Shown here piece by piece: positions 25,195 to 34,152 of a stretch of DNA of 64,000 nucleotides. The notes beneath the pieces were generated by a model, which was given only the letters and a program-made list of their open reading frames with translations, did not search any database and was not told where the DNA came from. Origin of the DNA: DASVXQ01 sp046727955 (lineage in GTDB: Bacteria > Actinomycetota > CALGFH01). Position 1 is the first letter of the stretch; every line of letters starts with the position of its first letter. The stretch is taken from the NCBI GenBank assembly GCA_046727955.1, contig JBKPDO010000182.1:1-64000 (forward strand), written 5' to 3'. The position numbers and the translations under genes were made by a program.

Positions 25195-25371
25195 CTAAGC
25201 GTGGAGATGCGAGTGGTCGGGGCTTGGTGGATGCTGCCTGGCGGCCGGGCCGAGCCCGAACACGCCGAGGACGTTCTCGGTGACCCGACGGACCAGCGGC
25301 TCGTCGGCCAGGTCGCCCCAGCCAGCGCTGACCGGCTTCGGGACGACCGGTCAGGTCCTCAATGACGCTGC
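25195..25371. other. Short gap; possible minus-strand tail
   Basis: On the minus strand a frame reads GDLADEPLVRRVTENVLGVF and ends HSHLHA at 25195. It has coding character but no start, and I cannot name it; it may be another gene end. Confidence 0.25.
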
Positions 25372-25647
25372 TTACGCCTCATGCGTTGGGCGCTGCAGGA
25401 CGGCTGGACGGTCGGACGGGTCCTGTGGGGGCTTGCTCTGATCGTTGCCGGGCGGGTCGGCGCCCTCGGCTTGGGCGCCCTCGGCTTGGGCGCCCTCGGC
25501 TTGGGCGCCCTCGGCTTGGGCGCCCTCGGCGATGCCCTTCTTGAACTCCCGTATCCCTTGGCCGAAATTGCGGCCCAGCGACGGCAGGCGGCTGGCTCCG
25601 AACAGGATGGCGAGCACCAGGATCACGATGAGGATTTTGTCGTCCAC
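25372..25647 (-). CDS. tatA: TatA/E twin-arginine translocase subunit with repeat tail
   Basis: 91 residues from GTG 25647, eight bases after AGGAGG. A short periplasmic start, one membrane helix (ILIVILVLAILFG), then the TatA amphipathic helix ASRLPSLGRNFGQGIREFKK. The C-terminal tail carries four to five AEGAQ repeats from a 15-bp tandem unit. TatA multimers form the pore for folded, twin-arginine-tagged proteins such as the phosphoesterase at 15130. No tatB/tatC is adjacent; a damaged second copy lies at 32255. Confidence 0.88.
   Translation of the reverse strand: MDDKILIVILVLAILFGASRLPSLGRNFGQGIREFKKGIAEGAQAEGAQAEGAQAEGAQAEGADPPGNDQSKPPQDPSDRPAVLQRPTHEA
25460..25530. repeat. 15-bp tandem repeat in tatA
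   Basis: Four perfect copies of CGCCCTCGGCTTGGG plus a partial fifth, read on the minus strand as repeated AEGAQ. Confidence 0.93.
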
Positions 25648-25926
25648 AGGCGACACCTCCTTGGCGTCGAGGCGGTGGCGACCGCCGCGCCGGGACGGAC
25701 GGGCGCGAGCACCCTGCCTGCCAGGGTCTCAGTGGCAGCATGAGAACTCGGTGAGCCAGCCCGACAAGACAGACAAGACACTGGTTCGCCGCCAGGGCGT
25801 CGCCGAGCGCCCTTGGCGGGCGGCCGGTGACCGTGGCCGTCAACGGCGGAGAAGTGGCGTTCAGCCTGCTCTCATCCACGGGTGGCGAGACTCTGCTCCG
25901 CCGGAGTAGCTCATCGGAGGAGCATC

Positions 25927-27507
25927 GTGGCCGTCCGTCGCCATCTGGCCATGACCGCGGGGGCCGTCATCCTCGCCGGGCTGGCGGCCGCCGTGGGCGC
26001 CGTGGCCACGGCGCCCGGCTCGGGCCGTCCCGGGGCGACCCTGGCACCGCCGGCACCTACGCCGGGGCCCGCGGCGGCGGCGCAGGCAAGGGGCAGCTGG
26101 GTGGCGCGGGAGAACCAGCGGCCCGGCACGAGCGGCTGGCTGATCACTCGGGCCGGCGCCACCGATGCGATCGAGGGGTGGGCCGACCACGTGAGCGCCG
26201 CCAGCGGCGACCCGGTGCGGCTGTTCGTCTCCACCACCGCGCCCCGGTTCCGCGTCGAGGCGTACCGGATGGGCTGGTACGGCGGGCTTGGCGCCCGTCT
26301 GGTCTGGCGCTCCGCCCAGCTGCCCGGCCGCCAGCAACCGCCGCCGACCCGCACCCCTGGCACGAATATGCTTGCCACCCACTGGCGCCGGTCGCTCACC
26401 CTCAGAGTCGGGCCGGCCTGGCCGCCGGGTGACTACCTGCTCAAGCTCGTCGCCAGCAGCAGCCAGCGGTACGTGCCGCTCACCGTCCGGGATGACGCCA
26501 GCCACGCGGCCCTGGTCGTGCAGAACGACGTCACCACCTGGCAGGCCTACAACCTGTGGGGCGGCTATGACCTGTACCAGGGCCCGGACGGGTCGGCGGC
26601 CACCCGCTCCAGGGTCGTCTCCTTCGACCGCCCCTACGACTGGTCCGGCAAGGGCGCCGGCGACTTCCTCGGCAACGAGTACCCGCTGGTCCGCCTGGTC
26701 GAGGCGCTTGGCCTCGACGTGACCTACTGGACCGACGTCGACCTGCACGAGCACCCTGAGCGGCTGCTGGCTCACCGGGCGCTGGTGTCGCTGGGCCACG
26801 ACGAATACTGGTCCACCCGGATGCGCCGCGGCGCCGAGGCCGCCCGTGACCACGGCGTCAACCTGGCCTTCCTGGGCGCCAACGCCATCTTCCGGCACAT
26901 CCGCCTGCAGCCCTCCCCGACCGGCCCGGACCGGGAGGAGGTCAACTACAAGCCCTGGTCGGCGCGTGACGACCCGGCCTGGCGGACCGACCCGGCCGAG
27001 GTCACCACCGACTGGCGGGAGCCACCCCTGCGCGACCCGGAGAGCCGGCTGCTCGGCGACCTGTACGAGTGCAACCCCGTCAACGCGGCCGGGATCGTCG
27101 TCGACCCGGCGGCCTGGCCGTTCGCCGGGGCGGGGGTGCGGGTGGGCACCGCGCTGCCGGGGCTGGTCGGGTCAGAGTACGACCGGGTCCAGGCCGCAGC
27201 GCCACGGCCCGCCGGGGTCGAGCTGCTGCTGCACTCGCCCGTCCGCTGCCGAGGGCGGGCCAGCTTTGCGGACGCGACCTATTACACCGCCCCGAGCGGG
27301 GCCGGCGTGTTCGACAGCGGCACCAGCTCCTGGGTCTGCCAGCTGCAAATGGGCTGCGCCGACGGCCGCCGCTCGCCGCTGACCGCCCGGGTCGTCCGGG
27401 CCGCTACCGTCACCCTGCTGCGGGTGTTCGCCGCAGGGCCGGCCGGGCGGCGCTACCCGTCCCACTCCAACCTGGCTCGCTTCGACATCGCCCCAAGCGG
27501 CCTTTAG
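25927..27507 (+). CDS. Secreted N,N-dimethylformamidase beta-subunit-like protein
   Basis: 526 residues from GTG 25927, preceded by GGAGGAGC. A signal or anchor helix (MTAGAVILAGLAAAVGAVAT) is followed by a Pro/Ala linker, a beta-sandwich (EGWADHVSAASGDPVRLFVS, RFRVEAYRMGWYGGLGARLV) and a large domain with ALVVQNDVTTWQAYNLWGG, SLGHDEYWSTRMR and NLAFLGANAIFRHIR, hallmarks of the dimethylformamidase large-subunit C-terminal family. Characterised members hydrolyse N,N-dimethylformamide in complexes with a small subunit; the exported homologues common in actinobacteria have no known substrate. Full length and intact. Confidence 0.82.
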   Translation: MAVRRHLAMTAGAVILAGLAAAVGAVATAPGSGRPGATLAPPAPTPGPAAAAQARGSWVARENQRPGTSGWLITRAGATDAIEGWADHVSAASGDPVRLFVSTTAPRFRVEAYRMGWYGGLGARLVWRSAQLPGRQQPPPTRTPGTNMLATHWRRSLTLRVGPAWPPGDYLLKLVASSSQRYVPLTVRDDASHAALVVQNDVTTWQAYNLWGGYDLYQGPDGSAATRSRVVSFDRPYDWSGKGAGDFLGNEYPLVRLVEALGLDVTYWTDVDLHEHPERLLAHRALVSLGHDEYWSTRMRRGAEAARDHGVNLAFLGANAIFRHIRLQPSPTGPDREEVNYKPWSARDDPAWRTDPAEVTTDWREPPLRDPESRLLGDLYECNPVNAAGIVVDPAAWPFAGAGVRVGTALPGLVGSEYDRVQAAAPRPAGVELLLHSPVRCRGRASFADATYYTAPSGAGVFDSGTSSWVCQLQMGCADGRRSPLTARVVRAATVTLLRVFAAGPAGRRYPSHSNLARFDIAPSGL

Positions 27508-28560
27508 CGCCGATTCTCGCGACAGCGAATCCGACCCCAACTTTGCGTCTTGGTGGGACGGGGCGGTCAGTCGAACTCGAACCGGAGTCGTCGTCCGTGC
27601 CACCAGGGCACGGCCACCTCCGGGATGTCGGCTTGGCGCAGCACCGGTGAGTACGTGCGGCGCTTCAGGCGCACGACGATGGTGTCTGCCTGGTTGATGA
27701 TGACGCCGCCGGTCGACAGGAAGCGGCGCTGGAGGGTGTCGGGGGTCGCCGCCTGGTAGCCGGTGAGCCGCCGGCGGAGCCAGGCACAGACCGCGCCGAG
27801 CGGGTGCGCTGCGAGCGCGCGGGCACGTCGTGGCGCTGCAGGGCCACGTCCTCGCCCCAGTGCATGATCGCGTGGAAGTCCAGGTCCAGGTCCAGGTCCA
27901 GGTCCCCGCCCCGCCCGGCGACGAGGTCGGCCTGCAGCATCGCTTGGCCGAGCGCCCCCAGGAAGGCGACCTGGCGGGCGTGGGAGAGGCGGTAGGAGTA
28001 GGTGCACAGCGCGGTCGCCGTCGGCAGGGCGACCAGGCAGGCGAACAGCCCCGCGCCGGCGTCGGCGGCGAGGTCGTCGACGTGGCAGACCTCCTCCCGG
28101 AGCACCTCGGCCACGCCGGTGCGGTTGAGCGGCGTGGGGGTGCCGGCCAGCGCCTGGGAGATCTCGGTCGCCGACAGGCCCTGCTGGCGCAGCCCGATGA
28201 TCGTTGGCCGAGCGGCGTCCTTGGCCGGTGCGGTCGTCGGCCCCGGCCGGGGCGTGGCGAACAACCCGGTCTTGCCGGCCCGGAAGTCCCGCACCGCAGC
28301 GCGCAGCGTCGCCACCGACCAAACCCGCGCGCCGCGCGGCGTCGGCGGCGGAGGACCCCTCGAAGAGGTACGCCCGCAGGGCCTCGTAGCGGCGGTGGTT
28401 GGGGTTGGACGGCCAGGCGAAGAACTCTCCGCCCGCCCGGGCAGGCGCCACCCGTGCTGGGGTCGATCTCGCTGCCTGTGGCATACCGCAAGCAGCTCGG
28501 CTCTCAGGGCAGGAGTCAACCGATCCTGGCCAGGAATGCCTCCGACCACGTCATCCTGAG
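27508..28560 (-). mobile_element. Degenerate insertion sequence, right end at 27508
   Basis: Carries a broken transposase gene reading leftward. The terminal 98 bp (27508-27605: last 12 codons plus 60 bp) recur perfectly, inverted, at 33991-34088, which marks this as the IS end. The left boundary is not defined; 28560 is approximate. Confidence 0.6.
27567..28484 (-). pseudogene. Transposase, frameshifted and internally deleted
   Basis: N-terminal helix-turn-helix region (NHRRYEALRAYLFEGSSAAD), then after a frame change SVATLRAAVRDFRAGKTGLF and the start of a DDE-type core (DLDFHAIMHWGEDVALQRHD). The frame then returns with the family C-terminus RRLTGYQAATPDTLQRRFLS, DTIVVRLKRRTYSPVLRQAD and GRRLRFEFD. 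About 200 core residues with further catalytic acids are missing. A six-base GTCCAG repeat gives the DLDLDLD stretch. Not functional as written. Confidence 0.7.
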
Positions 28561-28677
28561 CCTCAGCTCTTGGTCCCGCCCTGATCCCGGCTCACGTATC
28601 CTCGCAGCCCAGGAGCGGCCTCGGCCTCCATGAGCTCGGCGGCTGTCTTGAGATCCACGGCCCCGCGGCGGCGATCC

Positions 28678-29418
28678 TTATCCGGCCAATCCGTCGCCGG
28701 CGGCGACCAGCTCGGAAAGGGTCACCGTCCGTAGCCCGCGCTCACGCAGCCCTTCGAGGATCAGCGGTAGCGCCGCCAGCGTCCGCTCGGGCGCGCCCGG
28801 GCTGCCGTCCGCGTCGTGCAGCAGTAGGATCGCGCCCGGCGCGGCGGCGCGCAGGATGCGGGCGGCGATCAGCGCGGGCGTCGCGCGCTGCTCCCAGTCC
28901 CTGGCCCAGGCGCTCCACAGCGTCCGGCGCATGCCAAGCCGCGGGGCCGCGCACCAGCCGGCCAGGTTGAACACGCCGTAGGCGGGACGGTAGAACCGCG
29001 GTGGGTGTCCACAGGCGTCCGCGATGGTGTCACGGGCGCGGCGCAGCGCCACAGTAGTCGCCCGGGGCGGCAGCCTGGCGAGGCTGTGGTGGGTATCGCC
29101 ATGGCAGGCCAGCTCGTGGCCCGTCGCGACGGTCAGCCGCGCCAGCCCAGCCGCGCGGCGCACGCCCTCACCGAGCACAAAGAAGGTACAAGGCGAACTG
29201 TCGAGCGCCGCCAGGAAGCGCCCGACGAGGGCGGGGTCCGGCCCGTCGTCGAAGGTGAGCGCGAGCAGCGGCTCAGCTGTGCGCACCGAGCAGAGCACCA
29301 GCCGGTCGCCCAGGAGCCGCCGCCCGGGCCGCGTGGCCGCCGCGGCCACGCCCCAATAGCTGACCGCGGTGACCGCGGCGGTCCCGGCGGTCGCGGCTGT
29401 CACGCGGCGCGGCCTCAT
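28678..29418 (-). CDS. Polysaccharide deacetylase (NodB family)
   Basis: 246 residues; ATG 29418 overlaps the stop of the upstream glycosyltransferase gene (ATGA). A signal or anchor helix (TAATAGTAAVTAVSYWGVAA) precedes the NodB domain: motif 1 LTFDDGPDP (catalytic base and metal Asp), motif 2 HGDTHHS (metal His pair), motif 3 RPAYG, motif 5 ILLLHD. It should remove acetyl groups from an exported or membrane-linked polysaccharide, most likely the product of the coupled glycosyltransferase. Confidence 0.9.
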   Translation of the reverse strand: MRPRRVTAATAGTAAVTAVSYWGVAAAATRPGRRLLGDRLVLCSVRTAEPLLALTFDDGPDPALVGRFLAALDSSPCTFFVLGEGVRRAAGLARLTVATGHELACHGDTHHSLARLPPRATTVALRRARDTIADACGHPPRFYRPAYGVFNLAGWCAAPRLGMRRTLWSAWARDWEQRATPALIAARILRAAAPGAILLLHDADGSPGAPERTLAALPLILEGLRERGLRTVTLSELVAAGDGLAG

Positions 29419-31259
29419 GCGGCCGTCCGGAGTCGGTGGCGGCCTGGCCGGTCCATCTGGGCCAGCGTGAGCGCCTGCAGGCCCTGCCGGCGAAGCGCGG
29501 CGGTGACCGCGTGGACCGCCCCCGCCGCGTCGGCCGGCGAGGCGGTCGGAGTGACGAGCAGTTCGACGATGTGGCCGGGCACGATCGACGGCGGCTCGAA
29601 GGGCCGTTTCGAGACGGTCAGCCGCTGGCCGAACACCACCCGGCGGACGTGCAGGTCCCTGGTGACGGCGACGGCGAGCAGGCTGAAGCGGCCGCAGGGC
29701 TCGGCCACGTAGACCGGCTCCAGCCCCACCTGGAGGCGCAGCGCCCCGACCGTGTCGGCGAACTCCGCCCGTGTGCGGCCGAGTTCGACGGTGCTGTCGC
29801 ATCGCGCCTCCCAGGTGCCCGCCTCGACCTCGAAGCCTCGCCGGGCGAGCCGGGCGAGGTCGACCCGGTCGGCCGCCACGTCTTCGCCCTCCACGAAGAA
29901 GGTGAGGGCAAGGCGCTCGTCGGTCCCGGCCGCAGCCACCACCCGCAGCATCTGAGGTGGCAGCGATCCGGCCACCACGATCACCACTGCGCCGGACGCC
30001 CTGGTCGACCCCCGCGCCGCCGAGGCGAGCCGGGTGCCGGCCGCCCAGGAACCCTGGAACAGCAGCGCTGTCACGGCCGCGCTCGCGATCAGGATGCGGA
30101 CCGCCAGGCGCATGCCGCGCCCAGGCGGAAGCGGCAATGGCTCTGCAGCGGCGAGCAGCGCGAGGTCGTCGCCCAGGTCCCTGCCTTCCAGGTGCGCCAC
30201 TTCGGCGGCGCGCATCCGGGCCGCCCGCCCCTCGTCGGCGATCAGCTCGGCGACGGTGGACCGCAGCTCAGGGATGCCGTCGCAGACCAGCGCCAGGCCG
30301 GCCTGCTCCATCATGGCGGCGTTGGCCCTGCCGTGGCCGGCGATCGGGTCGAACAACAGCACCGGGCGGGCGGACGCGAACGCCTCCAGCGAGGTGACCC
30401 CGCCGGCGTTGGTCACCACCACGTCGGCCGCCGCCATCAGCTCGGGCATGATGCCCACGAAGCCGAGCGGCACCAGCCGCGAGCGCGGCTCGCCGAGCGT
30501 CTCCAGAGACCGGCGCAGCGCCCGATTGCGGCCGCATACCGCGACGACCTGGATGCGCTCGCCCAGCTCAAGCAGGGCGGCGACCGCCGCGGCGAGGGTG
30601 CCGACCCCCCAGGCCCCGCCGGTCACGAGCACCATGAAAGCACCGGCGCGCAGGCCGAGGGAGTCGCGCGCCGCGCCCTGGTCGCGTGGCTGGAACACCA
30701 GGGAGATCGGCGGCGCGGCCACGCACACCAGGCCGCGGGCGCTGAGCCGGCGGGCGTCGGGCGCGCTCACGTCGTGCATGAGGAAGTGCGCGTCGATCTG
30801 CGAAAAGACCCAGAACGGGTGCGGTGCGAAGTCGGTCACGAAGGTGGCGGTGGGAACCGCCAGCCGGTGCACGCGCCGCAGCTGGTCCATGGCGGCGGCC
30901 CCGAACGGGTGCGTGCAGACGACCACGTCCGGCTGGAAGCGGCGCAGCCTAGGCCACAGCCGCCAGCCGCACCAGGCGGCGATGAAGCGCTTGCTCAGCC
31001 AGGCGAACCACCGGTGGTGCCAGAGCGCGTCGTAGAAACACTGGTAGACCACTGGAGCGTGGTCGAGCGCCAGGCGGTAGGCGGACTGCGCCAGCCAGGA
31101 CATGCCCGGCGCCATCCGGGCGATGACGTCGAGCACGCGAACCTCGGTGCCGGGCCAGACCTGGTCGATGCGCTCGGCGATCGCGCGCGCCGCGGCGTTG
31201 TGCCCCTCACCGATGTCGGCGGTGAGCAGCAAGACCCTGAAACGACCATCCCCTACCAT
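29415..31259 (-). CDS. GT28-type glycosyltransferase fused to a degenerate NodB-like domain
   Basis: 614 residues. Residues 1-370 form a MGDG-synthase/MurG-like GT-B enzyme: LLTADIGEGHNAAARAI at the N-terminus, FVTDFAPHPFWVF, VTGGAWGVG, and donor site TNAGGVTSLEAFASARPVLL. A transmembrane helix follows (LAVRILIASAAVTALLFQG), then an outer 190-residue domain that looks like a polysaccharide deacetylase without its metal residues (RLALTFFVEGEDVAADRV, ARRGFEVEAGTW, VAEPCGRFS). The enzyme probably adds sugars to a lipid on the inner leaflet, while the outer pseudo-enzyme binds glycan. Coupled to the active deacetylase. Confidence 0.85.
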   Translation of the reverse strand: MVGDGRFRVLLLTADIGEGHNAAARAIAERIDQVWPGTEVRVLDVIARMAPGMSWLAQSAYRLALDHAPVVYQCFYDALWHHRWFAWLSKRFIAAWCGWRLWPRLRRFQPDVVVCTHPFGAAAMDQLRRVHRLAVPTATFVTDFAPHPFWVFSQIDAHFLMHDVSAPDARRLSARGLVCVAAPPISLVFQPRDQGAARDSLGLRAGAFMVLVTGGAWGVGTLAAAVAALLELGERIQVVAVCGRNRALRRSLETLGEPRSRLVPLGFVGIMPELMAAADVVVTNAGGVTSLEAFASARPVLLFDPIAGHGRANAAMMEQAGLALVCDGIPELRSTVAELIADEGRAARMRAAEVAHLEGRDLGDDLALLAAAEPLPLPPGRGMRLAVRILIASAAVTALLFQGSWAAGTRLASAARGSTRASGAVVIVVAGSLPPQMLRVVAAAGTDERLALTFFVEGEDVAADRVDLARLARRGFEVEAGTWEARCDSTVELGRTRAEFADTVGALRLQVGLEPVYVAEPCGRFSLLAVAVTRDLHVRRVVFGQRLTVSKRPFEPPSIVPGHIVELLVTPTASPADAAGAVHAVTAALRRQGLQALTLAQMDRPGRHRLRTAA

Positions 31260-31290
31260 GGCCGGACGCTCCTCACCTCCGAGGTGACGT

Positions 31291-32148
31291 GTGCTCGTCT
31301 TGGGTGCGACGCTGGCTGCTGCGTCCGGCCTTGCCTACAACACCACGGCGGCCGTCCAGAAGCACGAGACCGTGCGCGTGGGAGTGCCGGCGCGCCGCCT
31401 GCTCCCGGCGCTGCTCAGACGACCGTTGTGGCTGCTGGCGCTGCTGCTTGACCTCGCGGCCTGGGTGACCCAGGCGGCCGCCCTGGCGCTCGCACCGATC
31501 GAGCTGGTGGTCCCGCTCATGGCGGTCGGGGCCGCGCTCCTGGTGCTGCTTGGGATGCGCTGGCTCGGTGAGCGGTTCGGCCGCGCCGAGCTGACCGCGG
31601 TCGCCCTGGTTGCCATTGGCGGCTCGGCCGCCGCGGTCGCGGCCGAGGGCGTCGCCCCCACCCGCGCACCGTTGGGCGCCGGGACACAGCTCGGCGTCGC
31701 CGCGGTCGCCGCGGTCGCCGCGGTCGCCGCGGTCGCCGCCGCGGCCAGCCGCAGCCACAGCGGCGTCGCCTTCGGCATGGCGGCCGGTTGCCTGTACGCC
31801 GCCACGGCGATCTGGACCAAGGAGGTGGGCGACCGCCTGGCCACCGACGGCTGGCACGCGTTCGGCCCGCTGCTGGAGAGCCAGACGCCCTGGCTGCTCG
31901 CCCTGTTCGGCGTGGTCGCGCTGTGGCTGGTGCAGGCCGGCTTCCAGCGGGCCAACGCCGCCTCGGTAACCGCCGCCATGACCGCCGTCGAGTCGGTCGG
32001 GCCGGTCCTCGCTGGCTTCCTGCTCTACCACGAGCGCTGGCCGTCGGGCGCTGGCGGCCCGCTGCTCGCCGCCGGGATCGCCGCGGCGGTCCTCGGCGCC
32101 ACCATGCTGGCCGCCCGCCACCAGGCCCTCATGGAGGCGGGGGGCTGA
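31291..32148 (+). CDS. EamA/DMT-type membrane transporter
   Basis: 285 residues with about nine to ten hydrophobic helices arranged as two related halves, starting LVLGATLAAASGLAYNTTAA and containing APIELVVPLMAVGAALLVLL and SVTAAMTAVESVGPVLAGFL. This is the drug/metabolite transporter superfamily. A 9-bp repeat (GTCGCCGCG, about 31694-31740) expands one helix to AAVAAVAAVAAVAA. Divergent from the glycosyltransferase with 31 bases between starts, so regulation may be shared. Confidence 0.8.
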   Translation: MLVLGATLAAASGLAYNTTAAVQKHETVRVGVPARRLLPALLRRPLWLLALLLDLAAWVTQAAALALAPIELVVPLMAVGAALLVLLGMRWLGERFGRAELTAVALVAIGGSAAAVAAEGVAPTRAPLGAGTQLGVAAVAAVAAVAAVAAAASRSHSGVAFGMAAGCLYAATAIWTKEVGDRLATDGWHAFGPLLESQTPWLLALFGVVALWLVQAGFQRANAASVTAAMTAVESVGPVLAGFLLYHERWPSGAGGPLLAAGIAAAVLGATMLAARHQALMEAGG

Positions 32149-32254
32149 CCAGGGGCGGACAGCCCTGAGCAGCGATCCTCGACACCTGGGCATGTTCCGC
32201 CCGGCCCACACGGGAACGCGCTCTCCGACACGCGGCAACAACCCGGCCGGCTCC

Positions 32255-32445
32255 TCAGCTGGCGGTGCCGCGGTCGTCGTCTGGCGGCATCGGCGGTGCC
32301 AGTCCAGGCTCATCCTGGGTGCTCTGGGTGATGCCCTTCTTGAACTCGCGGATCCCTTGGCCGAAGTTGCGGCCCAGCAACGGCCGGCGACTGGCTCCGA
32401 ACAGGAGGGCGAGCACCAAATCACGATGAGGTACTTGTCGTCCAC
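32255..32445 (-). CDS. Second TatA-like gene, frameshifted
   Basis: Minus-strand translation begins DDKYLIVI and, after restoring one T in a T-run (opposite 32418-32420), continues VLALLFGASRRPLLGRNFG then QGIREFKKGITQ, nearly the same as tatA at 25372. The tail is acidic and lacks the AEGAQ repeats. As printed the frame breaks after LIVIW. A one-base homopolymer error is the simplest explanation, so the gene may be intact in the organism. GTG start at 32445. Confidence 0.7.
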
Positions 32446-32830
32446 TGACAGCGCTTCCTCCGCGTCGAGGAGGTAGCGTCGGCCGTCACGGCGCGACGTC
32501 GTACCCTCAGCATCCCAGCGGCGGGATGAGATCGGGGTGAGCCGACCCAGCACGGCCTTGGCGCCGCTGAGCACCTTGGCGGCAGGACCGTTGCCATCTC
32601 ATCACAGCCTCACGGCCGTCCTGGTTCCATGGACGAGGGAGGATCCAGAGAAGCGGCCCGGCCGCCTTGCCACCTCGCCGGTTGGAGGCTGGTGGACGTC
32701 GGCATCGGCGAGATCTTCGTGATCCAGCTCGTCGTTCTCCCTCTTCGCCTGTGAGGGCAGTTGGCTCACGGTTACGCGATCGTTGGTGGCAGGGTTCTGT
32801 GCGGGCTCCCCATGGGGCGAAGGAGGCAGG
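32446..32830. other. Gap with a 20-codon TatA-like start
   Basis: Mostly no coding signal. At 32692-32754 a GTG with GGAGG just upstream encodes MDVGIGEIFVIQLVVLPLRL, which looks like the first helix of a TatA protein and then stops. This may be a remnant. Confidence 0.3.
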
Positions 32831-33091
32831 ATGGCAACGGTTCTCGCGCGCCGCTCCGCCCGAGGTCTCGTCGTCCTGCTGGCCGTGGTTGGGCTCGTGG
32901 CGCTCGCCGCTGGGGTCTTCTACTTCGTGACCCCTGTCCGCAGCGTCCCGACCTGGCTGCCCGGGCACATCGCGGGCTCGACCATCCACCATGTGAGACG
33001 GGCCACAGCGGCGATCGTGGTCGCGGTGCTCTGCGCAGTCGGGGTGTGGTTCCTGACCGCACGCCGGCGCTCCACCAGCGTCCGGTCGTGA
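32831..33091 (+). CDS. Small two-helix membrane protein
   Basis: 86 residues from ATG 32831 directly after AGGAGGCAGG. Two membrane helices (GLVVLLAVVGLVALAAGVFY and AAIVVAVLCAVGVWFLTA) are joined by a loop containing SVPTWLPGH, with a basic C-terminal tail. No family recognised. Confidence 0.7.
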   Translation: MATVLARRSARGLVVLLAVVGLVALAAGVFYFVTPVRSVPTWLPGHIAGSTIHHVRRATAAIVVAVLCAVGVWFLTARRRSTSVRS

Positions 33092-33173
33092 CGCTGCCTG
33101 GGGCTGGGGCGCCCGCAGCGCCGGCCCGGGGTCAGATGGGCAGCCACTTGGCGGGTCGTCGAAGGTCCGAGGC

Positions 33174-33554
33174 TCAGGAGTCGAGCCGGTTGGCTAGGCT
33201 GCCGGCCTGCCCGGCCAGCGCAGTGAACCACCCGGACATCCACAGCACCTGGATGCGCTCGACCAGCCCGACCCAATGGTTTGTCAGCGTGAGCGGCAGC
33301 TCCAGCATCCCGAGAGCGACCAGCACCAAGGCGGCCAGCTGTCCGATCTCGCCGAGGTGGCGACACTGTGGGATCTCGCGGAGCAGGCTGCCGAGCAGCA
33401 GCATGCTCGCCACGGCCGCGACGAAACCGATGACGCTGGACACGGTATGCACCTCGCGGAGCTGGGCGAGGAGGCCGATGACGTCTCGGTGTGGGCGGCA
33501 CGCCACATCGATGGAGGGCAGGCAGCCCATCGGGTGCCAGCTGTTACGCGACAC
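33174..33554 (-). CDS. Membrane protein, possibly the C-terminal part of a larger one
   Basis: 126 residues; three hydrophobic segments (HTVSSVIGFVAAVASMLLLG, LAALVLVALGMLELPLTL and a third near the end) resemble the C-terminal half of DUF998-like membrane proteins. The first 25 residues look unrelated to a membrane protein, so a 5' truncation is likely. Confidence 0.5.
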   Translation of the reverse strand: MSRNSWHPMGCLPSIDVACRPHRDVIGLLAQLREVHTVSSVIGFVAAVASMLLLGSLLREIPQCRHLGEIGQLAALVLVALGMLELPLTLTNHWVGLVERIQVLWMSGWFTALAGQAGSLANRLDS

Positions 33555-33722
33555 GCTGAATGGTGATGAGCAGGCACACGATCGTGGTGACGATTCCGGT
33601 CCGGTCCTTCACGCCCGCAACCAGGCACAGCCCGATCGGCCGGTCACCGGCCTCGTGTCGCCGCTCGCCGCCGTTGGTCGCCAGCGACGATGCCGGTCAC
33701 AGGCATAGCCAGGAACGTCAGG

Positions 33723-33990
33723 TCAGTGCCCAGGCGGGGGTGGCCCCGGGCGTGGTGGGGCTGGGTGTGGCGGCGGTGGCGGGATCGACTCGAGCCCGGG
33801 TGCCTCGTCAGGCCAGACCAGCAGGACCGGGCAGGGGGCATGGTCGACGACGAAGCGGGTCGCCGGCCCCAGGCTCGCCGGGCCGAGCCGGGAGCGGTCG
33901 CCGTCGCGGGCTGCCACCAGCAGGTCGGCACCCCCGGCGGCCTCGACCACCACGCGCTCGACCCGGCCGGTCCGTGCCTGGCGCTCGGCT
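33723..33990 (-). pseudogene. Universal stress protein, C-terminal fragment
   Basis: The segment VERVVVEAAGGADLLVAARD then RSRLGPASLGPATRFVVDHA and PCPVLLVW is the nucleotide-binding C-terminus of a UspA protein (G-x2-G-x9-G-S region modified), followed by a Pro-rich tail. The N-terminal half is missing; the break at 33990/33991 is exactly the edge of the IS-end copy, so the IS or a deletion next to it removed the rest. Confidence 0.7.
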
Positions 33991-34088
33991 TGGTGGCACG
34001 GACGACGACTCCGGTTCGAGTTCGACTGACCGCCCCGTCCCACCAAGACGCAAAGTTGGGGTCGGATTCGCTGTCGCGAGAATCGGCG
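33991..34088 (+). mobile_element. Second copy of the IS right end (98 bp, inverted)
   Basis: Identical over 98 bp to the complement of 27508-27605. It encodes the last transposase codons (WWHGRRLRFEFD then stop) and the terminal 60 bp only. Confidence 0.92.
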
Positions 34089-34152
34089 TTAGTGACTGCG
34101 CCAGTCAGCTCTCACGGTGCGTTCATCATCGAACGCAGAGGATGCGTGCGTC

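Noticed and set aside
29436..31451. A 671-codon plus-strand frame opposite the glycosyltransferase
   Set aside because: No recognisable domain; the opposite strand has clear GT-B motifs and a coupled start.
27508..34088. A complete composite transposon
   Set aside because: Only one end of the IS is present at each border and the transposase is broken, so mobility as a unit is not supported.
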